A stretch of DNA of 64,000 nt from Parafannyhessea umbonata (GCF_012844235.1 NZ_JABAGR010000004.1:1-64000); one strand, 5' to 3'. Shown: positions 26,477 through 37,915, counted from the stretch's first letter. Program-made: numbers and translations. The notes: generated from the letters alone by a model not told the origin.

Positions 26477-26557
26477 CTCCGGCCTCGTACCTGCCCCCGG
26501 CGCACCAGGGCGTCGCAGGGGCTTCAACACGCACATGCCTGCCGCTATGGCAAACGC

Positions 26558-26588
26558 CCGGGCGAGAAGATCAGCTCTTCTCGCCCGG
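26558..26588. terminator. bidirectional terminator of two inverted repeats between DUF151 gene and gyrA
   Basis: CCGGGCGAGAAGA (26558-26570) pairs perfectly with TCTTCTCGCCCGG (26576-26588) around a 5-base loop. Both arms are copies of the dispersed GGGCGAGAAG element. It lies between two convergent genes and has only weak T content outside the stem. Confidence 0.8.
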
Positions 26589-26630
26589 ACGCCTTTCTAG
26601 CGTCAGCCTTTCCCAGGGGTCGCGGACCCG

Positions 26631-29447
26631 CTACTCGTCGTCCTCGATGAGCGTGTCGTCCAGCTCCTCCTCGCCGCCGATGTCGACGGGATCCTCGTCG
26701 TCGGCCTCCTTGGCACCGGCAGCCGCAAGGTCAAGCGATCCCTGCATCGGGTTCGCCTTCGCGGCCTTCTTCTTGTGCGCGACCATCCTGGCGACGGCGC
26801 TGATCTTGTCGCTCTCGCCCAGGTTCATGATCTTCACGCCCTGCGTCGCGCGGCCGAGCCTCGATATGTCGCTCGACTTCACGCGAATAACGACGCCCTC
26901 CTCGGACACGATCATCAGCTCGTGCTGAGGCCCAACGACGCGGCACGCCACAAGGTTGCCCTTCTTCGTGGTCATCGCGATGGTGGCCACGCCCTGGCCG
27001 CCGCGCTTGTGCTCGGGGTACTCGGACACGGGCGTGCGCTTGCCATAGCCGCGGTCCGTGATCACCAGCAGGTCACCGTTGCCGTTCGTGATCTCCATGC
27101 CCAGCATCTTCGCGCCGTCCTTCAGCGTGATGCCGCGGACGCCGGAGGTGTCGCGACCGGTCGGGCGGATCTCGGCCTCGTCAAACAGGATGGCCTTGCC
27201 CAGGTCGGAGCACAGGATGACCTTCTCGCCGGACTTGACCCTCCTCACGTTGACAAGCTCGTCGCCCTTCTTCAGGTTGATTGCGATGATGCCGTCGCGG
27301 CGGCTCTTGTCGTAGTCGCTCATGGCGGTCTTCTTGATCATGCCGTCGCGCGTGGCAAACAGCAGGTACTCGTCCGCGGGGAACTCCCTCGTGGTGATGA
27401 CGGCCGTCGGGTGCTCGCCATCCTCAAGCGGCAGCACGTTCACGAGCGCGGAGCCCCTTGCGTGGCGGCTGCCCAGCGGCAGCTCGTGCACCTTCAGGCG
27501 GTACACCTTGCCCCTGTTCGTGAAGAACAGCACGTAGTCGTGGGTAGACGCCACAAACAGGTCCTCGACGAAGTCGTTGTCCTTCAGCGAGAGGCCCTGG
27601 ACGCCCTTGCCGCCGCGCTTCTGGGAGCGGTACGTCGCCACGGGCAGGCGCTTGACGTAGCCGGCGTGCGTGAAGGTGACGACCATGTCCTCCTCGGCGA
27701 TGAGGTCCTCGACGTCGAGGTCCACGGGTGCGTCAGATATCTGCGTGCGACGCTTGTCGCCAAACTTCTGGGCAATTTCCTGCATCTCGGTCTTGATGAC
27801 CTCGAGGATCTTCCTCTGGTCCGCAAGGAGTCCCTCGTAGTACTCGATGGCCTTGCGCAGGCCGTCGAGCTCGTCCTGGATCTTGTCGCGCTCCAGGCCG
27901 GTCAGGCGGCGCAGGCGCATCTCGAGAATCGCCGTCGTCTGGATCTTGGTGAACCCAAACCTGTTGATGAGCCTCTCGGACGCCTCCGTGTCCGTGCGGC
28001 TGGAACGGATGATGGTGATGACCTCGTCGATGTGGTCGAGCGCAAGCAGCAGGCCCTCGAGGATGTGCGCGCGGGCACGCGCCTTCGCAAGGTCGAACTT
28101 CGTGCGGCGGGTAACTACGTCGACCTGGTGGTCGATGTAGTACTGAAGCATCTCGCGCAGCGTGAGCGTCCTCGGCACGCCGTCGACGAGCGCGAGGTCG
28201 ATGATGCCGAAGGAGCTCTGCAGCGCGGAGTACTTGTAAAGGTTGTTCAGGACGACCTCGGGCACCGTGCCCTGCTTCAGCATGAGCACAAGGCGCAGGC
28301 CCTTGCGATTCGACTCGTCGCGCATGTCGGTGATGCCGTCGATGCGCTTCTCGTTTACCAGGGCCGCGATCTTCTCTTGCAGGGTGCCCTTGTTCACGCC
28401 ATACGGGAACTCGGTGAACACCAGCTTGTTGCGGCCGCCCTTCGTGGACTCCACGTGCGCCTTCGCGCGGATGGTGATGATGCCGCGACCGGTCTCGTAC
28501 GCCTGCTTGATGCCCTCGGAGCCCATGATGAGGCCGCCGGTCGGGAAGTCAGGTCCCGGCATGACGGTCATGAGCTCGTCCACCGTCGCATCCGGGTTGT
28601 CGATCAGCATGCAGACGGCGTTGATCGCCTCGCGCAGGTTGTGCGGCGGAATGTTCGTCGCCATGCCGACTGCGATGCCCTGAGAGCCGTTGACCAGCAG
28701 GTTCGGGAAGCGCGCGGGCAGGACCACGGGCTCCTGCAGCGACTCGTCGTAGTTCGGCTGCCAGTCGACCGTGTCCTTGTTCAGGTCGCGCAGGAGCTCC
28801 ATCGCCGGCCGGGCAAGGCGTGCCTCGGTGTAACGCATTGCCGCCGCGCCGTCGCCGTCGATGTTGCCAAAGTTGCCGTGGCCGTCCACCAGGGGCACGC
28901 GCATGCTGAACCACTGGGCCAGGCGGACCATGGCGTCGTACACGGCAGAGTCACCGTGCGGGTGGTACTTGCCGATGACTTCGCCAACGGTCCATGCCGA
29001 CTTCTTGTGCGGCTTGTTCGGGAAGATGCCCGCCTCGTTCATGGCGTACAGGATGCGCCTGTGAACGGGCTTCAGGCCGTCGCGCACGTCCGGGAGCGCA
29101 CGGGCCGTGATGACCGACATGGAGTACTCGATGAACGACTGCTCCATCTCGTGACCGAACTCGTGAAACTGCAGACGGCCGCCATGCACGTCCACGCCGT
29201 CGCCGGCGCCACGGTTGTCGTCGCCCATCTGGAGCTGCTCGTCGGCGTCGTCGTCCTCGGCGTCGTCCTCGTCGTCGGAGCCACCGTCGTCCATGCCGGC
29301 CTCGTCCTCCGCGTCCGGGTCGTACACCGGCGCGTCAGAGTCGTCCGACTCTGCCCTGTCCAGCAGGCGCTGCAGGTCCTCGGGCAGGGTGACGTCGTTG
29401 TCGCCGCCCTGTCCCAGACCGTCGTTGCTGTTGCTGTTATCTGCCAC
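26631..29447 (-). CDS. gyrA: DNA gyrase subunit A with acidic N-terminal extension
   Basis: The 938-aa protein starts at GTG with AAAGG eight bases upstream. Gyrase introduces negative supercoils. The usual start region ([14 protein letters not shown]) begins only at about residue 100; the first ~95 residues are an added Asp/Glu/Gly/Asn-rich tail. The quinolone region is [14 protein letters not shown] with Ser167 and Asp171, matching the E. coli S83/D87 positions of the sensitive form. The catalytic Tyr is about 206 in MRYTEAR. The GyrA box QKRGGKG and six beta-pinwheel repeats follow, then an acidic C-terminal tail. It lies 39 nt after gyrB in one operon. Confidence 0.97.
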   Translation of the reverse strand: MADNSNSNDGLGQGGDNDVTLPEDLQRLLDRAESDDSDAPVYDPDAEDEAGMDDGGSDDEDDAEDDDADEQLQMGDDNRGAGDGVDVHGGRLQFHEFGHEMEQSFIEYSMSVITARALPDVRDGLKPVHRRILYAMNEAGIFPNKPHKKSAWTVGEVIGKYHPHGDSAVYDAMVRLAQWFSMRVPLVDGHGNFGNIDGDGAAAMRYTEARLARPAMELLRDLNKDTVDWQPNYDESLQEPVVLPARFPNLLVNGSQGIAVGMATNIPPHNLREAINAVCMLIDNPDATVDELMTVMPGPDFPTGGLIMGSEGIKQAYETGRGIITIRAKAHVESTKGGRNKLVFTEFPYGVNKGTLQEKIAALVNEKRIDGITDMRDESNRKGLRLVLMLKQGTVPEVVLNNLYKYSALQSSFGIIDLALVDGVPRTLTLREMLQYYIDHQVDVVTRRTKFDLAKARARAHILEGLLLALDHIDEVITIIRSSRTDTEASERLINRFGFTKIQTTAILEMRLRRLTGLERDKIQDELDGLRKAIEYYEGLLADQRKILEVIKTEMQEIAQKFGDKRRTQISDAPVDLDVEDLIAEEDMVVTFTHAGYVKRLPVATYRSQKRGGKGVQGLSLKDNDFVEDLFVASTHDYVLFFTNRGKVYRLKVHELPLGSRHARGSALVNVLPLEDGEHPTAVITTREFPADEYLLFATRDGMIKKTAMSDYDKSRRDGIIAINLKKGDELVNVRRVKSGEKVILCSDLGKAILFDEAEIRPTGRDTSGVRGITLKDGAKMLGMEITNGNGDLLVITDRGYGKRTPVSEYPEHKRGGQGVATIAMTTKKGNLVACRVVGPQHELMIVSEEGVVIRVKSSDISRLGRATQGVKIMNLGESDKISAVARMVAHKKKAAKANPMQGSLDLAAAGAKEADDEDPVDIGGEEELDDTLIEDDE

Positions 29448-29486
29448 TTATCGTGCCTTTCGTCTGTCGCTTGCCTGTCTGCGCCG

Positions 29487-31496
<2,010 letters not shown>

Positions 31497-31520
31497 TCAG
31501 TTTCCCCTCTATATTGAAAT

Positions 31521-31561
31521 AAAAAGAGACTCCTCGATTTTAGTCCAAGGGGTCTCTTTTA
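31521..31561. terminator. terminator between the DciA-like gene and gyrB
   Basis: AAAAGAGAC (31522-31530) pairs with GTCTCTTTT (31552-31560). A- and T-runs on both sides make it usable in both directions; on the minus strand it ends in TTTTT. Confidence 0.75.
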
Positions 31562-31625
31562 GTTTGAGCCAAACATAAAATGGAATGCTGCGCCATCTTA
31601 AAATCACGTCAGCGGGCTTGTAAGC

Positions 31626-32228
31626 CTATTTCTGATGATTTGTCCGATTCTTCGTGTTCTCTAGCAGTTCTCTTCTGAACGAGAGCTCAATGGCTCTCTC
31701 CGCCTTCGCGCGAATCCCGTCGGGAAGGTCGCGCGTCATGTCCTCGATGCGGCCGCGCTCCTCCTGCGAAAGGCCGGGCAGCGCCACCGAGGCATGCTTC
31801 TTGCCGATGCCCTCGTACTTCTCGCCCGTGGCCTTGCGCATGTGCCGCGCGTCGGAAAGCCTGAACTTGACGCCAGACACTTGCAAGCCAACGCCATGGA
31901 GCCGCGCAAGGTAGATCTCCTTGTTCGCGTTGAAGTCCGACATCCTCACGTGCGAGTCCACGTACACGCACAGGACGGGGTCCCTCCCCTTCTTCGTGGG
32001 TGTCTTGTCGAGAAAAACGCCCGTAGTGTGCTTTCGCTCTATGTCTCCGTTCGCGCCGTACCAGGCCGCGCGGGCGCGTTGGTTCTCGGTCATGTGCGCG
32101 CGCATGTCCGTGCTCACCGTACCGCTCAGTATGGACGAGAGGGGCGTGTCGTTCCTGAAGCGCTCCTCGTCGAAGACGTAGCCCCTCCCGTAGTTCTTGG
32201 ACGTGCCTTTTTCCCTGGGGTTACCCAT
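31626..32228 (-). CDS. DciA-like (DUF721) helicase-loader candidate
   Basis: The 200-aa protein has its central part (VLCVYVDSHVRMSDFNANKE to GVKFRLSD) in the pattern of the DUF721/DciA fold. The position directly after recF and before gyrB is where actinobacteria keep this gene. DciA is the ancestral loader of the replicative helicase DnaB. The ends are charged and likely disordered. Its ATG overlaps the recF stop by 8 nt, so translation is coupled. The assignment rests mostly on synteny plus a weak motif match. Confidence 0.65.
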   Translation of the reverse strand: MGNPREKGTSKNYGRGYVFDEERFRNDTPLSSILSGTVSTDMRAHMTENQRARAAWYGANGDIERKHTTGVFLDKTPTKKGRDPVLCVYVDSHVRMSDFNANKEIYLARLHGVGLQVSGVKFRLSDARHMRKATGEKYEGIGKKHASVALPGLSQEERGRIEDMTRDLPDGIRAKAERAIELSFRRELLENTKNRTNHQK

Positions 32229-33309
32229 CTATCCTCACGACTCTCGCGTCCAACAGAAGCTCCTCCGGGAAGTATCCAAGGTTTGTCGTCGTCACGACCG
32301 TCTGTATGCCGGACTGCACGAACCTCGTCATCGCGTCGCGACGCCCTTCGTCCAGCTCGCTCATGACGTCGTCCAGAAGCAGCAGCGGCTGCTCGCCCAC
32401 AACCTCCTGCGACAGCCTCACCTCGGCCATCTTCCACGCCAGCACGATCGAGCGCTGTTGCCCCTGCGAGCCGTACGCGCGGGCGTCGCGGCCGTCGATG
32501 GTGAAGGCGATGTCATCGCGCTGGGGTCCCACAAGCGTCTGCTGGCGCCTGAGGTCGTCCTGCCTGCCCTCCTCCAGCTTCCTCGCAAAGAGGTCGCAGA
32601 GCTCGTCGCGGGTGCGCCCGCTCAGGTCCTCGCCAAGAGACGAGACGTACTGGCAGTCCAGCTTCTCGCCGGAGGCGATCTCGCTATAGATGTCGCGAAG
32701 ATAGTGCCCGAGCCTCTCGAAGAGCCTCAGCCGCGCGGCGAGCAGCGTCGCCCCGCCAAGGGATACCGATGCGTCCCATGCGTCCAGGAGCGCGAGGTCG
32801 GGGTAGTCCTCCTTCAGGAGCCGGTTCCTCTGCTCCACGGAGCGCAGGTAGGCGGAGAGCACCTTCGCATAGCCACGATTCGCCTGCCGGCCAAAGCCGT
32901 CGAGCTCGTCGCGGCGGTACGAGGCGCCCCGCTTCACAAACGAAAGGTCGTCGGGGTTGAAGAGAACCGACATGAGCGTTTCAGGAAGGTCCTGAGAAGA
33001 GCACTTCTTGCCGTTCCTGAAGAATCGGCGGCGCCTGTCCTCCACCTCGCACGATACGTCTATCACGCGTCCGTCGCCCTCGAGTCTTGCGGATATCTTC
33101 GCGGCGGCACAGTCCTCGCGAACCTGCTGAGACGGCTTCGCCTTCCTGAACGAGGTTCCGGCGGTAAGCATCTGCAAGGCCTCGACGGTATTCGTCTTAC
33201 CGACGGCGTTCCTTCCCGCAAGGATGGTCATGCCGTCGGCAAAGTCGATGCTCTTCTCGCCAAAGTTGCGCCAGTCGCGCATGCCAAGGGTCTTGACGCG
33301 CAGTCCCAC
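32221..33309 (-). CDS. recF: DNA replication and repair protein RecF
   Basis: This SMC-like ATPase helps load RecA at gaps. The 362-aa protein has Walker A GRNAVGKTN, a signature region near YGSQGQQRSIVLAWK and Walker B LLLLDDVMSELD. The start is GTG (VGLRVKTLGM), two bases after the dnaN stop, so coupling is direct. The open frame upstream is a dnaN shadow. It overlaps the DciA-like gene by 8 nt. Confidence 0.96.
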   Translation of the reverse strand: MGLRVKTLGMRDWRNFGEKSIDFADGMTILAGRNAVGKTNTVEALQMLTAGTSFRKAKPSQQVREDCAAAKISARLEGDGRVIDVSCEVEDRRRRFFRNGKKCSSQDLPETLMSVLFNPDDLSFVKRGASYRRDELDGFGRQANRGYAKVLSAYLRSVEQRNRLLKEDYPDLALLDAWDASVSLGGATLLAARLRLFERLGHYLRDIYSEIASGEKLDCQYVSSLGEDLSGRTRDELCDLFARKLEEGRQDDLRRQQTLVGPQRDDIAFTIDGRDARAYGSQGQQRSIVLAWKMAEVRLSQEVVGEQPLLLLDDVMSELDEGRRDAMTRFVQSGIQTVVTTTNLGYFPEELLLDARVVRIDG

Positions 33310-33311
33310 GG

Positions 33312-34415
33312 CTACATCCTGACGGGCATCAGCAGATAGAGGTAGTTGATCTTGGAGTATGACTTGAAGATGCCCGGCTGCATGGTGCTCTGGAGCTCGA
33401 GCGTGATCTCCTTCTGGTCGTTCGCGGCGTTCACGCAATCGAACACGTAGTGGTAGTTCAGCGCGATGGACATGGCGTTGCCCTCGACTTCCACCGGCAG
33501 CAGCTCCGTGGACTCGCCCTGGTCGGGCGAGCTTGCAGAAAGCTTCATGACCTTGCCGTCCGGGTCGATGTCAAAGCGTACGGAGGGGTTCGTCAGCGCG
33601 ATGACCGAGACGCGCTTGAGCGCGGCGGAGAACTGCGCCACGTCGATCCTGACAGACGTGTTGCAGCTGGGCGGCAAAAGCTGCTTGTAGTTGGGGAAGG
33701 TTCCGTCGATCTTGCGCGACACGTAGGTCGTGTCGCCAAACGCAAACACGACCTGGCTGTTCGTCGTGCCAATCGTGATCCTCTCCGTCATGGACGGGAG
33801 CGACAGGACGTCGTGGAAGGTGTTGCCCGGGACGATGGTCTCGAACGCCTCCTGTATGGAGCTCGTCTCCACGTTCGAGTCGCACACGGCCAGGCGGTAC
33901 GAGTCGGTCGCCACGAGTCTGATCGTGTTGTCCTCGACGGTCAGGAGCACGCCGGAAAGGATGGGGCGCGACGTGTCCTTCGAGGTCACCTTGTAGACCT
34001 TCCCCACCATCTCGGAAAGAAGGTCGCTCGGCAGCTCGACGGTGCGGTCGAGGTCATACTCCGGGAACTCGGGGAAGTCGGCGGGGTCGAGGGTGTTCAG
34101 ACGGAACGACGACTTGTCGCACTGGATCGTCAGGACCCTCTCGCCGCCCTCGAACATCACGGCCGCGTCGGGAAGCGTCTTCACGATGCTCGTCAGGATC
34201 TTGCCGGACGCCACCGTCGCGCCCGGCTCCTCGACGTCAGCTGCGATCCTGTGCCTGATCGATATGTCCAGGTTCGTCGTCTGGAACTCGAGGACGCCTT
34301 CCTCCGCCTTTATATATATGCCCGAGAGCACGGGGAGGGTCGAATTCGAAGCCATTCCCTTTGCTACCACAGAGAGGGCTTGCATGAGTGCAGACTGGCT
34401 TACTGTGAATTTCAT
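33312..34415 (-). CDS. dnaN: DNA polymerase III beta sliding clamp
   Basis: The 367-aa protein is the normal length for three clamp subdomains. The N-terminal MKFTVSQSALMQAL and the C-terminal YLLMPVRM are diagnostic; the latter end forms part of the peptide-binding cleft. GGAGGG precedes the ATG. The 238-bp gap to dnaA carries possible DnaA boxes and a promoter. Confidence 0.98.
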   Translation of the reverse strand: MKFTVSQSALMQALSVVAKGMASNSTLPVLSGIYIKAEEGVLEFQTTNLDISIRHRIAADVEEPGATVASGKILTSIVKTLPDAAVMFEGGERVLTIQCDKSSFRLNTLDPADFPEFPEYDLDRTVELPSDLLSEMVGKVYKVTSKDTSRPILSGVLLTVEDNTIRLVATDSYRLAVCDSNVETSSIQEAFETIVPGNTFHDVLSLPSMTERITIGTTNSQVVFAFGDTTYVSRKIDGTFPNYKQLLPPSCNTSVRIDVAQFSAALKRVSVIALTNPSVRFDIDPDGKVMKLSASSPDQGESTELLPVEVEGNAMSIALNYHYVFDCVNAANDQKEITLELQSTMQPGIFKSYSKINYLYLLMPVRM

Positions 34416-34653
34416 TCGGTACCCTCCATTGTTATTGGTACTTATATATAGAAAAGAAGTAGTGGTAATAATAAGGCTTGTAGAAAAGTTGAAAAGTCAG
34501 AATCTCCGCAGGTAAATGGAATGTAAGCGCGACTTGGGCTACTTCATTTCTCCTTACGTCAGTTAACACTCACAATATGTCGAAAACCTCCGTCTACAAC
34601 GATGCCGCACTTTTCGACTCTTCTCTACAGGATTTCTTCCAGCTTTTCGAACC
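34416..34653. other. dnaA-dnaN intergenic region with candidate DnaA boxes
   Basis: This 238-bp AT-richer gap holds AGTTGAAAA (34497-34505) and TGTCGAAAA (34578-34586), each one base from the TGTTGAAAA form seen upstream of dnaA. Further TTTTCGA elements occur near 34610 and 34634. A dnaN promoter is probable (TATTAC-like -10), but no strong one is visible. No gene was found. Confidence 0.5.
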
Positions 34654-36213
34654 CTATCTGTTGTCGGTTATCCCGTCTTGCAGAGTCTGGATCCTATCTT
34701 GGAAGATCCTGTCCTCCTTGCGGGTCTTGTCGACCCAATAGATGCTGTGCTTGACGGTCGCGTGGCTCCGTCCGCCGAACTTCTTTCCTATGTCTGCCAA
34801 CGTGTTGTCGGTAAGCTCCCTCGTGAGCCAGACTGCCACGTGCCTTGGCTCCATCAGTTCCTTGTTGCGCTTCGAGCCAACCAGGTCCATATGCGAGACG
34901 TCGTAGTAGGTCTCGACCGCCTTCTGTATCTGCTCGACCGTGATGGTCTTCTGACCGGTCGGCCACTTGGCGTTCGCAATCTTTATGATGTCTTCCCGGT
35001 CCAGTCGCTCGCCCAGCTTTTCCTTGCGCGACGCGGTTATCAGGCAGGTGTGCACGAATCCCTCGATGATGCGGATGTTCGTGCCCGATTTCTCGGCCAT
35101 GAGCTTCCGGTCCGTCTCGGATATCGTTCCCGTCATGCCGGGGATGTGCTCCCTCACGGCGTCCTGCTTCATGGTGTCGTAAAAGCTGTTGATGAGCTTC
35201 AACTTCAGCTCGTAGTCTGGCACCTGTATGCTCACGGTCACGCCGGAATCCATGCGACTGGTCTCGCGCTCGTCGAACTTGCTGTCACCCATGCCAAGCT
35301 GCGAGGGGGATCGGTCGGCCGCAAGAACTATCTGCTTCCCGTGCGACATGAGCGTGTTGTACGTCTCGAAGAAGAAGCTGATCGTGCCCGCCGCGCGGCG
35401 CATGTTCTGAATGTCGTCGATAATCAGCACGTCGACGTTCTGGTAGTTGCGAGACAGCGCCGCCTTTGCCGGGGTGTCGCCCACGTTCATCGCGTTCACG
35501 TAGTCGTCCACAAACTCCGTGCCCGTGCGGTACACGCACAGCCGCGACGGGTCGTTCTGCGCAATGTAGTTCTGGATCGCGCGCAGCAGGTGGGTCTTTC
35601 CCAGCCCGCTCTTCCCATATATAAACAGTGGGTTGTAGCTCTTGTTCCCGCCGTTTGCCACCTGCTTCGCCGCGTCGAACGCAAACTCGTTCTCCTCGCC
35701 GGACACAAAGCGGTCAAACGTGAGCTTCGAGTCGGACGGGTCGATGACCTCGTTCTGGAAGTCGCTCACCGGTCGCTCCGCGGCCTCCGGGCGAGAAGGG
35801 CCGCCCGCCGTCGCCGTTGGCACCGTCCTGGGCGCCACGCTCGCCGGCGCCGACGCAGGCTCCATCGCCGTGGCCGTCGTGTTGATGCGCCCGACCTCCT
35901 CGCGCGACATCTCCGCGCCCGTCTGTACCGGGCGACGTACGGAGTCGTGCGTCAGCATGACCTCGAAGCCCACGGGCTGGAAGGCCGCCTGCTCCAGGCA
36001 CTCCTCGATCATGGGAGTCTGCTGGGATATCTTGCGCTGCGCAAATCCCATGTTCGTGGACACCGTCAGCTTCTCGCCGTCAAACGAGACCGCCTGGCAG
36101 CTCCTGAGCATTGCCAGCGTCGCGGGCGCGACGTTCCTTTCGGCAAGAAGCGTCAGTGCGTCTTCCCAGAGCGCTATCGCATCCGATTCCTGAGATGAAG
36201 TCATACCTACCAT
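34654..36213 (-). CDS. dnaA: chromosomal replication initiator DnaA with altered recognition helix
   Basis: The 519-aa protein has domain I at about 1-90, a Pro/Ala/Thr linker at about 100-160 and an AAA+ core with Walker A YGKSGLGKTH, Walker B VLIIDDIQ and the LAADRSPSQL sensor region. Domain IV has the signature DIGKKFGGRSHATVKHS. The usual signature is GGRDHTTV; here Asp and Thr are Ser483 and Ala485. In E. coli the matching Asp433, His434 and Thr435 contact DnaA-box bases. The ATG at 36213 has AGAGG close upstream; an ATG three codons later is possible. Confidence 0.97.
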   Translation of the reverse strand: MVGMTSSQESDAIALWEDALTLLAERNVAPATLAMLRSCQAVSFDGEKLTVSTNMGFAQRKISQQTPMIEECLEQAAFQPVGFEVMLTHDSVRRPVQTGAEMSREEVGRINTTATAMEPASAPASVAPRTVPTATAGGPSRPEAAERPVSDFQNEVIDPSDSKLTFDRFVSGEENEFAFDAAKQVANGGNKSYNPLFIYGKSGLGKTHLLRAIQNYIAQNDPSRLCVYRTGTEFVDDYVNAMNVGDTPAKAALSRNYQNVDVLIIDDIQNMRRAAGTISFFFETYNTLMSHGKQIVLAADRSPSQLGMGDSKFDERETSRMDSGVTVSIQVPDYELKLKLINSFYDTMKQDAVREHIPGMTGTISETDRKLMAEKSGTNIRIIEGFVHTCLITASRKEKLGERLDREDIIKIANAKWPTGQKTITVEQIQKAVETYYDVSHMDLVGSKRNKELMEPRHVAVWLTRELTDNTLADIGKKFGGRSHATVKHSIYWVDKTRKEDRIFQDRIQTLQDGITDNR

Positions 36214-36225
36214 TTACCTCTGCAA

Positions 36226-36234
36226 TGTTGAAAA
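36226..36234 (+). promoter_or_regulatory. TGTTGAAAA box in the dnaA 5' leader
   Basis: This is an exact copy of the putative DnaA box, between the dnaA -10 and its ribosome-binding site. Binding here would fit autoregulation, known for dnaA in several bacteria. Confidence 0.5.
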
Positions 36235-36242
36235 GTGCACCC

Positions 36243-36248
36243 ATTATA
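36243..36248 (-). promoter_or_regulatory. dnaA promoter -10
   Basis: The minus strand reads TATAAT, a perfect -10, about 30 bases before the dnaA start. The -35 position is poor (GTGTGC). A GGGCGAGAAG repeat lies about 45 bases further upstream at 36291. Confidence 0.55.
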
Positions 36249-36427
36249 TGATGAAAACCGTCCGAGCACACCCTCGGCGCCGGTCGAGTACTTCTCGCCC
36301 GGAGTTTTTATTGCCGTATGTCGCCCGCCGCGTCCGCGCCCGCACGCCCCCGCTCCGCCAAGGCCGCACACCGCCTTCCCGTCGTCGCACTGGGCTGGGG
36401 CTTTATGGCTTGCGCTATTTGGCTGCG

Positions 36428-37534
36428 CTATATCTGCTGCGCGTACGTCCTGCCAAGGTCGGTCAGGGCATACTTCTGGGCACCCTTGTTCTTCCTGATG
36501 AAGCCCGCCTTCTCAAGCTTCTGCAGCTCGCGCGTCCACGTGGGCTGCGAGCTGCCAAACGCGCGCGTCAGCTCCGTCGGGCCCACGGTCGGGTTCGCCT
36601 TGAGGTACGAAAGCACGCTTACGTCCCTTTCGCTTAGCGAGAAGGGCGCGGGCTGCGGAGCCGCCATGGGCTGTTGGGGCTGCATGTATGGCTGGTATTG
36701 GCCCTGCTGCTGGTATGGCATGCCCTGCTGCATGGGCATCTGCTGGAACTGCGGCCACCCCGGCGCGAAGCCCCCCTGCGGATAGGCCGGCTGCCCATAG
36801 GGCATCGCCCCGTACTGCTGCATCCCGACGCCCTGTGGCATCTGCGGCATCGCCGCCGTCCCGGGCATTGCCGCCGGCATCCCGCCTCCCGCCGGGCTCT
36901 GCATGCCCGTGGGGCTCTGACCCTGCATGCCGCCCATGGCAAAGTCCTGGGTGTCCATGGGCTGGTCCGTCATCTGCTCGTCGTCCTGAACCACATTGGA
37001 TATCGTGACTATGGTTCCACCGGAAATGTTGTCCTCGATGGTGAGCGACCCGCCGCGGTCCGTCATGTACTGCTGCACGTACGGCAGACCGCTCCCCACC
37101 CCGCGGATGTACTGCTTCATGGGCTCCGTCGCGGACGTCGTCCCGTACTCGAGCGCGAGTTCCTTGGACTTGATGCCCGGCCCCTGGTCCGAGAACTTGA
37201 TCGTCTCGCCGCCGTCCAGGATGCTAATGGTCGGCTCGAGGAAGTATGCGTGAATGAAGTTCTCGACAATCTCCCTTATCACCATAAAGGGAATGGTGCC
37301 GCCCTGCTCCTTGGAAAGTCTCGTCACCGTCGCGGTGATCTCCTCAAGATAGGAGCGCACGTCCTTCGGCTCCACAAGCACGACGCGCGGCGCCGCCGCC
37401 GCGTCGTCGTACACGGCGATGCGCGCGGGGTATTTCACCTTCAATTCATCGCCATCTGTGGAGGTTTTGGGGGTCCCCTGCGCCTCATTCTCGCCGTCTG
37501 CGTTCTCTACAAACGGGTAGAAGTCACGCGGCAT
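36428..37534 (-). CDS. GHKL ATPase with winged-helix domain next to oriC
   Basis: The 368-aa protein has a Bergerat-fold ATP site at about residues 80-180: N box REIVENFIHAYF, G1 SDQGPGI, G2 GVGSGLPYVQQY and GGTIVTIS. There is no phospho-acceptor His domain, so it is not a normal sensor kinase; MutL-, SpoIIAB- or MinD-unrelated anti-sigma types are alternatives. Residues 185-297 form a Met/Gln/Pro/Gly-rich disordered linker. Residues 298-368 are a winged helix (FSLSERDVSVLSYLK, ELTRAFGSSQPTWTRELQKLE) like MarR-type readers. The start is the ATG of MPRDFY with AAGGGA upstream. It lies between dnaA and the divergence point; the function is unknown. Confidence 0.85.
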   Translation of the reverse strand: MPRDFYPFVENADGENEAQGTPKTSTDGDELKVKYPARIAVYDDAAAAPRVVLVEPKDVRSYLEEITATVTRLSKEQGGTIPFMVIREIVENFIHAYFLEPTISILDGGETIKFSDQGPGIKSKELALEYGTTSATEPMKQYIRGVGSGLPYVQQYMTDRGGSLTIEDNISGGTIVTISNVVQDDEQMTDQPMDTQDFAMGGMQGQSPTGMQSPAGGGMPAAMPGTAAMPQMPQGVGMQQYGAMPYGQPAYPQGGFAPGWPQFQQMPMQQGMPYQQQGQYQPYMQPQQPMAAPQPAPFSLSERDVSVLSYLKANPTVGPTELTRAFGSSQPTWTRELQKLEKAGFIRKNKGAQKYALTDLGRTYAQQI

Positions 37535-37832
37535 GTTCGTCCCTTTCTCCTTAGTTTTAAACAATTCATCTACGCATGTTGAAAACTATTCAATCTGAAT
37601 AACATCCGAATGAAAGATTTCAACACGGGATGAAACGTTGTTCAAAACTTGGGCGGATGTTGTTCGTATCGGGTGAAAAATCATAGCATCATTCATCAAC
37701 AAAACCGCAGATGAGACTCAAGTATCGCCGAAATCATGCTCAATGAATTTCATTCAACATAGCCTGAATGACCTGTGTGTGCCCACCTAGCGTCGCCTCA
37801 AGGGTCAAATTGTGGTCTCTAGCAGAGGGAAA
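37535..37832. other. candidate oriC core
   Basis: Genes diverge from this AT-rich gap, so replication from here would be co-directional with both replication blocks. It contains TGTTGAAAA (37577-37585), its reverse form with one change ATTTCAACA (37617-37625) and TGTTCAAAA (37639-37647), plus weaker copies near 37695, 37751 and 37890. No canonical TTATCCACA or TGTGGATAA was found. AT-rich stretches follow at 37675-37760. The assignment is by context, not by experiment. Confidence 0.65.
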
Positions 37833-37862
37833 TTGACATTTCGCCTGACAGTTCACTACAAT
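37833..37862 (+). promoter_or_regulatory. rpmH promoter
   Basis: TTGACA (37833-37838) and TACAAT (37857-37862) are separated by 18 bases, about 50 bases before rpmH. This is one of the best sigma-70-type promoters in the window. Confidence 0.8.
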
Positions 37863-37915
37863 CTTGTGGCTTGACGCTATTGGTCCTATATGTTGATCCT
37901 CGGGAGGATTTAAAA

